Part shown: piece by piece, positions 53,278-61,803 of the stretch | How positions within the stretch are numbered: the first letter of the stretch is position 1 | How the letters are laid out: each line of letters begins with the position of its first letter | Origin: an uncultured Lachnospiraceae bacterium | Lineage (GTDB): Bacteria > Bacillota > Clostridia > Lachnospirales > Lachnospiraceae | Assembly: GCA_946558465.1 (NCBI GenBank) | Contig: CAMNTM010000012.1 | Coordinates: 27,128-91,127, forward strand | Length of the DNA stretch: 64,000 nt | Direction of reading: 5' to 3' | Notes under the pieces: generated by a model | Database searches by the model: none | What the model was told of the DNA's origin: nothing | The model's input: the letters and a program-made list of their open reading frames with translations, nothing else | Position numbers and translations under genes: made by a program

Positions 53278-53326
53278 TTAGCTGCTGACTAAAGCCCTGT
53301 CCTCAATTGGCACAGAAAGGTGAGAG

Positions 53327-53872
53327 ATGAGCGGAGAGATCAGACGAATAAAAAGAGAGCTGGCCTATACTGGGACTGTAGTAGAGGTTTATAAGGATTA
53401 TATGGAGTTTGAGGATGGCAAGACGGCGGAATGGGATTATATTCATCACAACGGAGCGGCAGCGGTGGTGCCGGTGTTAGATGATGGAAGAATCCTGATG
53501 GTTACCCAATACCGTAATGCACTGGAGCGTGATACACTGGAGATTCCGGCAGGTAAGCTTGACGAGCCCGGAGAACCGGGAATTGAATGTTCGAAGCGGG
53601 AACTGGAGGAGGAGACGGGATATAGATCAGACAATCTGGAATGGCTTCTTACGCTTCGTACGACAGTGGCATTCTGTAATGAGAGAATTGAAATTTATGT
53701 TGCAAAGAACCTTAAGCCTTCAAAGCAGAATCTTGACGAAGGTGAGTATGTGACGGTGAAGGCATATACGCTTGAAGAGCTTAAGAAAAAAATCTATACA
53801 GGCGAAATGGAGGATTCAAAAACAATAGCGGCAATTCTTGCCTATGAAGATAAATATGTGAAGCAGAAATAA
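53327..53872 (+). CDS. NUDIX hydrolase, ADP-ribose pyrophosphatase-like
   Basis: A 181-residue nudix enzyme, probably splitting ADP-ribose to AMP and ribose-5-phosphate. The nudix box is the GEPGIECSKRELEEETGY segment near residue 85, with REL.EE.G metal ligands intact; the upstream TLEIPAGKLD segment is typical of the ADP-ribose group. AGAAAGGTGAGAG precedes the ATG. It is followed by a SpoIIM-like gene, the order seen in Bacillus (nudF near spoIIM). Confidence 0.92.
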   Translation: MSGEIRRIKRELAYTGTVVEVYKDYMEFEDGKTAEWDYIHHNGAAAVVPVLDDGRILMVTQYRNALERDTLEIPAGKLDEPGEPGIECSKRELEEETGYRSDNLEWLLTLRTTVAFCNERIEIYVAKNLKPSKQNLDEGEYVTVKAYTLEELKKKIYTGEMEDSKTIAAILAYEDKYVKQK

Positions 53873-53929
53873 GAATATATGAAAAGCCCCGGCATATAAT
53901 AGAGTATCTTGACCAAAGGAGGTTTTGGC

Positions 53930-54469
53930 GTGAAGATACTGGAAAACAAAAAGTGTTTTGTTTTATTTTATATGTCGGGGTTTTTTGCCGGAATTTTGTA
54001 CGCCAATTTTGTATCTAAGGATTATGTTGCAGGTATGGGAATCTTTAATGAGTTTTTTCTGGATCAGTATGTCCAGATGGAGATTGATCTGGGAGAATTT
54101 CTGTGGTATGTAGCATATATCAGACTTTTTCCTGTGATGGTTTTAGCGGCAGTCGGGTGTACCAGGTTCCGAAAGGGAGCAGCGCTTACATATGTTGTAT
54201 GGACAGGCTATTCCTGTGGGATGATTTTGACAACGGCGGTCATGAAGATGGGTGTAAAGGGAATTATATTATGCCTTATAAGCCTGACTCCGCAGTTTTT
54301 ATGTTATGCGGCAGGATATATTATGCTTTTGTGGCACCTGTTTTGTTATCCCAGGACTCGGTGGGATCTGTCGAAAACAATCTGCTTTGCTTTATTTATG
54401 CTGATGGGGATACTGCTGGAATGCTATGTAAATCCAATTATTGTGAAGATGTTTCTTCGAACTCTCTAA
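53930..54469 (+). CDS. SpoIIM-like membrane protein
   Basis: About 179 residues from GTG 53930, chosen because AAAGGAGG lies 7 bases upstream. Five TM segments fall near residues 10-30, 60-80, 85-105, 110-145 and 150-170. Gene order and the FFAGILYANF N-terminal helix fit stage II sporulation protein M, part of the engulfment complex SpoIIDMP. Sequence similarity is modest by eye, so a general SpoIIM-family (PF01944) protein is the safest call. Confidence 0.6.
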   Translation: MKILENKKCFVLFYMSGFFAGILYANFVSKDYVAGMGIFNEFFLDQYVQMEIDLGEFLWYVAYIRLFPVMVLAAVGCTRFRKGAALTYVVWTGYSCGMILTTAVMKMGVKGIILCLISLTPQFLCYAAGYIMLLWHLFCYPRTRWDLSKTICFALFMLMGILLECYVNPIIVKMFLRTL

Positions 54470-54597
54470 AGCGGCAGTTAGATATATACCGGAATACCAG
54501 GCATGTTTATAATCACCTTTTTTTCACAGATTCACCATATTTTACCCATATTCTGCATCTATAATTTCATATGTCAGAAAAATCAGGAGGTCAGGAT

Positions 54598-55326
54598 ATG
54601 GGCTGTCAGAATGTATTTGAAAGGGTAGAGAAAAAATATCGGCTGAGCAAAAAGCAGTATGCAGCATTTTTTGAGGCTGCCGGGCCGAAACTTCATGAGG
54701 ATGAATATGGACTGCATACGATTCGTAATATTTATTATGATACCGCGGATTATGAGTTGATTCGAAGGTCGATCGAGAAGCCAAAGTATAAGGAAAAATT
54801 CCGTCTGCGGGGCTACGGGAAAATTCAGGAGGAAAGTTCGGTATTTCTTGAAATAAAAAAGAAATATAACGGGGTGGTATATAAGCGGAGGATAGAGCTT
54901 GACATGCAGCATGCGCGCAGCTATCTGGAAGATGGAATCCGTCCTGAGGGGGAAGGACAGATTTTGAAGGAGATAGACTATTTCATGAAATTTTACCATC
55001 CTAAGCCCAGGCTGTATCTGGCCTATGACAGGATTGCTTACGTAGGAAATGAAGACGACAGTCTGAGACTTACGATAGACCAGAACATCCGAAGCCGCAG
55101 ACACCGGCTTGAGCTTACATATGACGGGGAATGTGAAATTTTAAATCCGGGAGAGTGTCTGATGGAAATTAAAGTGTCTGCTTCTTATCCAGTCTGGCTT
55201 GCAGAACTTTTAAGCAGATTCAAGCTTTATCCGGTATCTTTTTCTAAATATGGAGAAATATATAGAAAACACATGGAATACAAAAGAGAAAGTGAGGGGA
55301 AAAGTATATGTTTACGAGTGTGCTAA
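54598..55326 (+). CDS. VTC-domain (polyphosphate polymerase-like) protein
   Basis: A 242-residue VTC/CYTH-like tunnel protein. Strands alternate basic and acidic residues lining a tunnel (ERVEKKYRLSK at the start, FRLRGYG, FLEIKKKYNGVVYKRR, RLYLAYDRIAY, LMEIKVSASYPVW, KYGEIY). In yeast Vtc4 this fold makes polyphosphate; bacterial versions next to DUF4956 genes are of unknown function, perhaps binding a phosphorylated polymer. The start at 54598 has AGGAGG 7 bases upstream; the frame is open upstream. It overlaps the DUF4956 start by 19 bases. Confidence 0.85.
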   Translation: MGCQNVFERVEKKYRLSKKQYAAFFEAAGPKLHEDEYGLHTIRNIYYDTADYELIRRSIEKPKYKEKFRLRGYGKIQEESSVFLEIKKKYNGVVYKRRIELDMQHARSYLEDGIRPEGEGQILKEIDYFMKFYHPKPRLYLAYDRIAYVGNEDDSLRLTIDQNIRSRRHRLELTYDGECEILNPGECLMEIKVSASYPVWLAELLSRFKLYPVSFSKYGEIYRKHMEYKRESEGKSICLRVC

Positions 55327-55982
55327 ATCAAGCGGAAGGGGGACTTACCGTACAGAGTGCACTGCTGTGTACAGCGGTATCAATTTTACTTGGCCTGTTG
55401 ATTGCGGTTATATACAGAAACCAGGGAGTATGCAGCAAAAATTTTTGTATGACGCTTGTGATGCTTCCGGTGCTGGTTCAGATGGTGATTATGCTGGTCA
55501 ACGGAAATCTTGGAACCAGTGTTGCAGTACTTGGAACATTCAGCCTGATACGTTTCCGCTCAGTGCCTGGCACGTCGAAGGAGATAACGGCAATTTTCTT
55601 TGCAATGGCAGTAGGTCTTGCCGCAGGGACAGGATTTTTGACATTTGCCGTGGTTATGGCAGTTTTGGTGGGAGCTGTGTTTTTACTGCTTGAGAAAACG
55701 TCTTTTGGAGAGTGGAGACAGGAATATAAAAATCTGCGCATTGTGATAGCCGAAAACCTGGATTACACAGATATTTTTGATGATATTTTTCAGGAATATA
55801 CAAAGAAATGCAGGCTTCAGAGAGTAAAGACTACAAATCTGGGAAGCATGTATGAGCTGGATTATTAGGTTACGTTAAAGGATGTAAAGCGGGAAAAGCA
55901 GATGATTGATGCAATCCGGTGCAGAAATGGGAATCTGACAATTATCTGCGGGCGTCAGACGGCGGCCCAGGAAGAGCTGTAG
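55308..55982 (+). pseudogene. DUF4956 membrane protein interrupted by an in-frame TAG
   Basis: The first 186 codons encode a membrane protein with four TM helices (near residues 18-35, 45-62, 68-85 and 95-125) and the DUF4956 motif GTFSLIRFRSVPGTSKEI. A TAG at 55866-55868 stops translation, but the frame then continues for another 37 codons (VTLKDVKREKQMIDAIRCRN..., ending EEL) to a second TAG at 55980-55982. Read through, the product has 223 residues plus the TAG position, the normal length. The segment after the stop looks like the usual end of the cytoplasmic domain. So the gene has a nonsense mutation, uses readthrough, or holds a sequence error. The truncated protein may still function. 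Confidence 0.8.
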
Positions 55983-55992
55983 AGGTACAAGG

Positions 55993-57993
55993 ATGAAGAA
56001 AAAAAGGTTTTTAGCATTTATAACAGGAATGCTTCTTGTTGTTCCGGCCGGGAGCCTGGCCGGCTGCAGCCAGGAAGCATCAGAAAGCAAAGAGAGTGTA
56101 GAAAGCAGTGCAGGGGCGTCCGGTCATGCGTCAGAATGCAGCGTTTCATTGACAGAGGGAAAATACAGTGAGGAGAAGCTTGATGATACATGGGATGTGG
56201 CGTCGGCAGTACAGATTCAATTAGAAAATGATACGATTACTTCTGACGGAAATAAGGTAAAAATAGAAGAAAATAAAGTAACCCTTACAGAGGCGGGAAT
56301 CTATGTTCTGTCCGGGCAGTTAAAAGACGGACAGGTAATCGTAGATGCAGAAAAAGAAGATTATGTGAAAATTGTACTTAACGGAGCGGATATCTCATGC
56401 AGCAGCTCGGTGCCTGTTTACAGTAAGGGCGGAAACGTGATTATTACACTTGCGGATGGAACAGAGAACAGTATTTCCGACGGAGAAGGATATGTTTATG
56501 GGGAGGGAGAGACGGAGGAGCCGTCAGCGGCGGTTTTCGCAAAAGACGATTTGACTTTTAACGGAACAGGGACATTGACTGTAAACGGAAATTACAACCA
56601 TGCCATTCAATGTAAAGATGCACTTAAATTTGTTGACGGCACCTATATGGTTTCTGCCGTTAATGACGGGATTGTAGGAAAAGACAGTATATCTGTAAAA
56701 AACGGACAGTATACGATAGAATCCGGCGATGATGGCATAAAGGTGACAAATTACGAGGAACAGGATAAGGGATATGTGTTGATTGAGAATGGAATATTTC
56801 GTATTACTGCCGGAGGAGACGGCATTCAGGCAGAAACGCTCCTGCGGATTAACGACGGAGAGTTTCAGATTGCCGCCGGAGGAGGAAGCAGCGCTGAAGA
56901 ACTGATTTCGGAAGGAGAAGAGCAGGTTGGGCGAAGGGCAGAATCGCCGGATGGTTTCAATGGCGGCGGAGCCGGTATGCCGGAAGGAGAAAAGCCGACC
57001 GGAGAGATGCCGGAAGGAAGTATGCCGGAAGGAGAAAAGCCGACTGGAGAGATGCCGGAAAGAGAAAGGCCAACCGGAGAAATGCCGGAAGGAGAAGCAG
57101 CGGCTATGGGTCAGAAAATGCCGGAAGGAGAGGTTCCGGTTCCGGGGAAGAAGAAACCGGCCGGGGAAGCTTCGGATGCGGAAATATCGGACCCTGAATA
57201 TGAGGAAGAAACCGGGGGAAAAGCATTGAAATCCTATGTGGAGCTTGTAATTGCCGGCGGAACCTTTGATTTGGACGCTGCGGACGATGCAGTTCACAGC
57301 AATCAAAATATTACTATTGCAGACGGCGAGCTGACAGTTTCGACAGGAGACGACGGATTACATGCCGATCATTTGCTGACGATAGAGTCAGGCGGTATAG
57401 ATATTCTGAAAAGCTATGAAGGGCTGGAAGGGTTCGAGATCATAATAAATGGCGGTGATATCAAGATTTATGCTTCTGATGACGGGATAAATGCTGCCGG
57501 AGACAGCGAAGGTTTCATGCCTGAGGAGGACCAGGGAGCAGTGCTGACAATAAATGACGGTACGGTGTACGTAAATGCGCAGGGAGACGGTCTGGATGCC
57601 AATGGAGACATTTTCATAAACGGCGGGAAAATATCGGTGCACGGCCCGTCAGACGGCGGGAACGGGACGCTGGATTACGCGTCCATATGTAAAATTACAG
57701 GAGGAACCTTTGTTGGTATCGGAAGCGCCGGAATGGCACAGAATCCAAGTGAGGATTCTATACAGCCGGTTATTGCGGGAAGCTTTGCCGGGTCTGTTGA
57801 AGAAGGGACTGTAGTTGCTGTGAAGGATAGTGAGGGCAGAGTGATTCTGTCAGCAAAGACAGAGAAGACGGCTCAATGGTTCGCACTGTCCTCTCCGGAG
57901 CTTAAAGAAGGAAAGACCTATCTAGTATGTGCAGGAGGGGAAGAGAGAGAAGTAAAGACGGGAGAAGGGATCAGCATTGTAAATTTTAAGTAA
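55993..57993 (+). CDS. Cthe_2159-like carbohydrate-binding surface lipoprotein
   Basis: A 666-residue lipoprotein (lipobox LAGC, Cys25) with a right-handed beta-helix of the Cthe_2159 type, which binds polygalacturonate or cellulose in Clostridium. Repeated turns with GDDGIK, GDGIQ, DDGLHAD, SDDGINAAGD and GDGLDANGD form calcium-like Asp/Gly loops. Residues ~329-381 are a low-complexity linker of tandem MPEGEKPTGE-type repeats (DNA 56977-57135) that splits the helix in two. It is the last gene of the VTC/DUF4956 cluster, an arrangement common in Clostridia, sometimes with CotH kinase genes. Confidence 0.85.
   Translation: MKKKRFLAFITGMLLVVPAGSLAGCSQEASESKESVESSAGASGHASECSVSLTEGKYSEEKLDDTWDVASAVQIQLENDTITSDGNKVKIEENKVTLTEAGIYVLSGQLKDGQVIVDAEKEDYVKIVLNGADISCSSSVPVYSKGGNVIITLADGTENSISDGEGYVYGEGETEEPSAAVFAKDDLTFNGTGTLTVNGNYNHAIQCKDALKFVDGTYMVSAVNDGIVGKDSISVKNGQYTIESGDDGIKVTNYEEQDKGYVLIENGIFRITAGGDGIQAETLLRINDGEFQIAAGGGSSAEELISEGEEQVGRRAESPDGFNGGGAGMPEGEKPTGEMPEGSMPEGEKPTGEMPERERPTGEMPEGEAAAMGQKMPEGEVPVPGKKKPAGEASDAEISDPEYEEETGGKALKSYVELVIAGGTFDLDAADDAVHSNQNITIADGELTVSTGDDGLHADHLLTIESGGIDILKSYEGLEGFEIIINGGDIKIYASDDGINAAGDSEGFMPEEDQGAVLTINDGTVYVNAQGDGLDANGDIFINGGKISVHGPSDGGNGTLDYASICKITGGTFVGIGSAGMAQNPSEDSIQPVIAGSFAGSVEEGTVVAVKDSEGRVILSAKTEKTAQWFALSSPELKEGKTYLVCAGGEEREVKTGEGISIVNFK
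56977..57135 (+). repeat. In-frame tandem repeat coding for MPEGEKPTGE-type units
   Basis: About six imperfect copies of a unit around ATGCCGGAAGGAGAAAAGCC, in frame in the surface lipoprotein. It probably expands and contracts by slippage and changes linker length. Confidence 0.75.
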
Positions 57994-58000
57994 CCATCCA

Positions 58001-58047
58001 GCCGTTATGTCCAGGCACATTTATTATATGTACCTGGACATAACGGC
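58001..58047. terminator. Bidirectional terminator: 20-bp inverted repeat
   Basis: Arms 58001-58020 and 58028-58047 with one mismatch; loop TTATTAT. It lies between convergent genes. No long T-run. Confidence 0.7.
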
Positions 58048-58054
58048 ATATGAA

Positions 58055-59380
58055 TCATGCTTTTGTCTTGATGTACCGGTACAGATAACCGAGGCAGATC
58101 AGAAAGATGAATATCTGGCTTGCCAGAAGTCCCCATAGATAACCGAAAATGCCGTACAGCGGAATCAGGCAGAAGACGCAGGTGATCCGGATGCCGAGGC
58201 TTATGGAATTGATGGCAAAGGAAAGATGTGTTTTTCCCAGTCCGTTGAGAATACTGATTAAGGTATTATTTGTATAGAGAAACGGGCATATCCAGGACAT
58301 GGCAGCGATATAACTTCCGGCTGCGGGACTGTGGAAAAGAAAGGAGCCGATCCAGTCTCCGAAGCACAGAAGGAATACGCAGCAGGCACTTCCGAGGAAA
58401 ATACAGCAATAGACAGATTTCTGTATGATATCGGATAATTCTTTTTTGTGATTCATTGCCTGAATCTCTGCAACTGTCGGAAGAAGCATTGTAGATACGG
58501 AGTTTGTGATGGCAGAGGGAAAAAGAATACATGGCAGAGCCATACCGGTAAGGACTCCATAGGTGCTGAGTGCGCTGCTTTTTGCCATGCCGTACATCTG
58601 CAGACGGATGGGAATAGAGATGGCTTCCACACTCTGCAGTATATTCAGAAGAACACGGTTGGCAGTAAGAGGACAGGAGAGCATGAGAAGCTCCCGGCTG
58701 TCCCGGAAAAAGGTTTTAAGCGGAAGTCTGGGAAGAGGCGCCAGAAGAGAGCCTCTTCGAATATGCCACAGGCAGTAGACAGATGATGCAGTTTCGCCTA
58801 TAATGAGTCCGGCTACAGCTACAGAAACACCGAGTCTGTTTCCCTGAATGAGTGCAAGCTGATAGATCAGATATACAGACAGAATACGTGCGGTCTGCTC
58901 CAGCAGCTGTGAGACAGCCGGTACAAAGGTTTTTTTCTGTCCCAGGTAATATCCGACAATGCAGCTGTGCACGGCAGAAAAGGGAAAGGCGTAGGAAAGA
59001 ATTACCAAAAGCTCTGTACATCTGTCATCCCGGAGAAAAGAATCAGATATAAAAAGGGAATATTTCTGGAGAAATATTGTTACGGCACAGGATAGTGCCA
59101 CAGTTAAAATCAAACTTGTATACAGGAGGCTTCTGGCCTCTTTTTTTTGATTACAGGTAAGTCTTCTTGCTACACAGCGGGACAGGGCGGTTTCTATCCC
59201 GGCACAGGTGAGAGAAAAGCAAAGGGCATAGATAGGGAAAATGAGCTGATATAGTCCCACCCCTTCCTCTCCAAAGGTGTGGCTTAAGAAGATTCGATAG
59301 AAAAATCCCATAAATCGTGTAGCAAAGCCCGTAGCTGTTAAAATGAAGGTGCCTTTTATAATTGCGCGTTTTCTGGACAT
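58055..59380 (-). CDS. SpoVB-like polysaccharide flippase (MOP superfamily)
   Basis: A 441-residue membrane protein with about 12 TM helices of the MATE/MOP fold. The N-terminal RKRAIIKGTFILTATGFATRFMGFFYRIFLSH and the PIYALCFSLTCAGIETALSRCVA segments match stage V sporulation protein B-like flippases, which move lipid-linked wall or cortex precursors. It is shorter than Bacillus SpoVB, which lacks no helix there by eye. GGAG lies upstream of the ATG. It is divergent from iscR. Confidence 0.85.
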   Translation of the reverse strand: MSRKRAIIKGTFILTATGFATRFMGFFYRIFLSHTFGEEGVGLYQLIFPIYALCFSLTCAGIETALSRCVARRLTCNQKKEARSLLYTSLILTVALSCAVTIFLQKYSLFISDSFLRDDRCTELLVILSYAFPFSAVHSCIVGYYLGQKKTFVPAVSQLLEQTARILSVYLIYQLALIQGNRLGVSVAVAGLIIGETASSVYCLWHIRRGSLLAPLPRLPLKTFFRDSRELLMLSCPLTANRVLLNILQSVEAISIPIRLQMYGMAKSSALSTYGVLTGMALPCILFPSAITNSVSTMLLPTVAEIQAMNHKKELSDIIQKSVYCCIFLGSACCVFLLCFGDWIGSFLFHSPAAGSYIAAMSWICPFLYTNNTLISILNGLGKTHLSFAINSISLGIRITCVFCLIPLYGIFGYLWGLLASQIFIFLICLGYLYRYIKTKA

Positions 59381-59429
59381 GAGCGTTGCTCCAAAGAAGA
59401 TATTGCTATAAGATATTCTTTTCAGAGAC

Positions 59430-59458
59430 TTGACAGAACTAAAATAGAGTGATATTCT
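59430..59458 (+). promoter_or_regulatory. Promoter of the iscR operon
   Basis: TTGACA (59430-59435), 17 bp, TATTCT (59453-59458). Confidence 0.7.
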
Positions 59459-59474
59459 ACAAAAAGAAAAATCC

Positions 59475-59487
59475 TAGTAAATAACTA
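59475..59487. promoter_or_regulatory. Possible IscR autoregulatory site
   Basis: TAGT-AAATA-ACTA dyad just downstream of the predicted start site, where a repressor would act. The arms are only 4 bp. Confidence 0.3.
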
Positions 59488-59509
59488 TGATTTAAAAGAA
59501 GGTGAGAAG

Positions 59510-59968
59510 GTGAAATTATCAACAAAGGGAAGATACGGCCTTCGGGCTATGATAGATCTGGCGCGGTATAGTGAAAAAGAACCGGTGTCAATCAGCAGCG
59601 TGGCCGCCAGGCAGGAGATTTCAGAAGGATATCTTGAGCAGATGATGCCGCTTCTTAAGAAAGCCGGACTTGTAAAAAGCATCCGCGGAGCCGGAGGAGG
59701 CTATATTCTGGCAAAGGAGATGAAGGAGATATCGGCAGGGGATATTCTGCGGGCTCTGGAAGGAAATCTGGAACCGGTCAGGTGTGCGGCATTTTACTCT
59801 GAGGAAGGCTGTATGGCTTCGGAAGGCTGTGTGACAAAGTATGTGTGGCAGAAAATAAATGAAAGTATCAATCGGACTGTAGATGAGATAAAGCTTGACG
59901 AGCTTGTAAGAGAGAGCAGGAGTGTGAATCCGCAGGGAGAATGTGAAAATCACAGATGCAGTCAGTAA
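59510..59968 (+). CDS. iscR: Rrf2-family Fe-S cluster regulator (IscR-like)
   Basis: A 152-residue Rrf2 regulator. The N-terminal winged helix (MKLSTKGRYGLRAMIDLARY...ISEGYLEQMMPLLKKAGLVKS) is followed by a dimerisation helix and three Cys (VRCAAFYSEEGCMASEGC) that hold a [2Fe-2S] cluster in IscR. It probably senses Fe-S status and controls the following operon. The start is GTG at 59510 with AAGGTGAGAAG upstream. The usual Clostridial order iscR-nifS-nifU-mnmA follows. Confidence 0.93.
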   Translation: MKLSTKGRYGLRAMIDLARYSEKEPVSISSVAARQEISEGYLEQMMPLLKKAGLVKSIRGAGGGYILAKEMKEISAGDILRALEGNLEPVRCAAFYSEEGCMASEGCVTKYVWQKINESINRTVDEIKLDELVRESRSVNPQGECENHRCSQ

Positions 59969-60006
59969 AAATTATAAAATACAAAGTGAAAGGATAATGA
60001 AAAAAT

Positions 60007-61188
60007 ATGGATAAATTAATCTATCTTGACCATGCGGCTACAACGAAAACGGCGCCGGAGGTTGTAGAGGCGATGCTGCCGTATTTCACAGAGAATTATG
60101 GGAACCCTTCCAGCGTCTACAGCTTTGCGGCTAAAAATAAGGACGCAGTAAACAGGCAGAGAGAGATCATTGCGGAGGCGCTTGGAGCAGACGGCAGCGA
60201 AATATATTTTACGGCAGGGGGTTCGGAAGCAGATAATTGGGCGTTAAAGGCAGCAGCAGAGGCATACGCGTCAAAGGGAAGACATATCATAACGACAAAG
60301 ATAGAGCATCATGCAGTTCTTCATACGGCAGAGTATCTTGAGAAAAAGGGCTGTGAGGTAACGTATCTCGACGTGGATGAGGAGGGATTGATAAGCCTTG
60401 AGGAATTAAAATCAGCCATCCGCCCGGATACTATATTAATTTCTGTAATGTATGCAAATAATGAGATCGGGACCATCGAGCCTATAAAGGAAATCGGGCA
60501 GATTGCGCAGGAAAATGGAATCCTGTTTCATACGGATGCCGTGCAGGCCTTCGGGCAGATTCCGATTCGAGTAGACGAGTGCTGTATAGATATGTTAAGT
60601 GCCAGCGGTCATAAGCTGAACGGGCCGAAGGGAATCGGTTTTCTATATATCCGTAAGGGAGTAAAGATTCGTTCCTTTGTACACGGAGGCGCGCAGGAGC
60701 GAAAGCGCCGTGCAGGAACAGAGAATGTTCCGGGAATTATCGGTCTCGGCACGGCGGTGGACCGCGCAGTAAGGACGATGGAGGAAAGGACAGCGAAGGA
60801 GAGAGAGCTGAGAGACTATCTGATCGAGAGAGTATTGTCAGAGATTCCATATTGTCGTCTGAATGGGCACCGCAGCATGCGTCTGCCGAATAATGCGAAT
60901 TTCAGTTTTCAATTTATCGAAGGGGAATCTCTGCTTATCAGACTGGATATGAAGGGCATCTGCGGCTCCAGCGGTTCAGCGTGTACGTCGGGGTCTCTGG
61001 ACCCGTCCCATGTACTTCTGGCAATCGGGCTTCCACATGAAACGGCGCATGGTTCGCTGCGGCTTACGCTTGGAGAAGAGACGACAAAGGAGGATGTAGA
61101 TTACGTGGCAGATGTGCTGAAGGAGATTGTGGCAGGACTTAGGGAGATGTCGCCTTTGTATGAGGATTTTCTGAAAAAGAATCAATGA
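60007..61188 (+). CDS. nifS: Cysteine desulfurase NifS
   Basis: A 393-residue PLP enzyme that turns cysteine into alanine and delivers persulfide sulfur for Fe-S clusters and tRNA thiolation. The start MDKLIYLDHAATTKTAPEV, the PLP Lys in SASGHKLNGPKGIGF near residue 206, and the catalytic-loop Cys in GSSGSACTSGSLDPSHVL near 324 are clear. The last helix fits the group I (IscS/NifS) family. It is the second gene of the iscR operon. Confidence 0.95.
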   Translation: MDKLIYLDHAATTKTAPEVVEAMLPYFTENYGNPSSVYSFAAKNKDAVNRQREIIAEALGADGSEIYFTAGGSEADNWALKAAAEAYASKGRHIITTKIEHHAVLHTAEYLEKKGCEVTYLDVDEEGLISLEELKSAIRPDTILISVMYANNEIGTIEPIKEIGQIAQENGILFHTDAVQAFGQIPIRVDECCIDMLSASGHKLNGPKGIGFLYIRKGVKIRSFVHGGAQERKRRAGTENVPGIIGLGTAVDRAVRTMEERTAKERELRDYLIERVLSEIPYCRLNGHRSMRLPNNANFSFQFIEGESLLIRLDMKGICGSSGSACTSGSLDPSHVLLAIGLPHETAHGSLRLTLGEETTKEDVDYVADVLKEIVAGLREMSPLYEDFLKKNQ

Positions 61189-61277
61189 AAAACAGATGTA
61201 AAAAATAGAAAAAGCAGATAAAAAGGTTACTGGTAAAGGGCCGAGAGAAGATAGAAAATCAAGAAGGAGAAAAAACG

Positions 61278-61721
61278 ATGTATTCACAGAAAGTAATGGA
61301 GCATTTTGAACATCCGAGAAATGTAGGTGAGATAGAGAACGCAAGCGGAGTGGGCACGGTAGGGAATGCGAAGTGCGGCGACATCATGAGAATTTATCTT
61401 GACATTGACGAAAATCAGATTATTCAGGATGTGAAATTTAAAACCTTTGGCTGCGGCGCTGCGGTCGCTACCAGCAGTATGGCTACGGAGCTTGTAAAGG
61501 GGAAATCCATCCAGGAGGCGATGCAGGTAACTAACAAGGCAGTTATGGAAGCTCTGGACGGACTTCCGCCGGTAAAGGTACACTGCTCACTACTTGCGGA
61601 GGAGGCAATTCATGCAGCATTGTGGGATTATGCGAACAAGCATGATATTAAGATTGAGGGATTAGAAAAGCCTAAGTCTGATATACATGAAGGAGAAGAG
61701 GACGAGGAAGAAGATTACTAG
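61278..61721 (+). CDS. nifU: Iron-sulfur cluster scaffold NifU/IscU-like
   Basis: A 147-residue scaffold on which [2Fe-2S]/[4Fe-4S] clusters are built using NifS sulfur. The three conserved Cys are in GNAKCGDIM (near 34), FGCGAAVATS (near 60) and VKVHCSLLAEEAI (near 102). The protein ends in an acidic tail. AAGGAGA precedes the ATG. It lies 89 bases behind nifS in a region without promoter or terminator. Confidence 0.95.
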   Translation: MYSQKVMEHFEHPRNVGEIENASGVGTVGNAKCGDIMRIYLDIDENQIIQDVKFKTFGCGAAVATSSMATELVKGKSIQEAMQVTNKAVMEALDGLPPVKVHCSLLAEEAIHAALWDYANKHDIKIEGLEKPKSDIHEGEEDEEEDY

Positions 61722-61803
61722 AGGATGATATGGGTAGTATTATGACGATATGCATTCGATTTTTATTCTGCAGGGCGGAGAAAAGGAATGCAGCGGAGGC
61801 AGC

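Noticed and set aside
56977..57135. CRISPR-like repeats
   Set aside because: The repeats are contiguous, in frame and coding; there are no unique spacers.
56524..57306. 260-codon minus-strand frame
   Set aside because: It is the antisense of the repeat-rich lipoprotein gene; Phe/Arg/His-rich periodic product with no start site.
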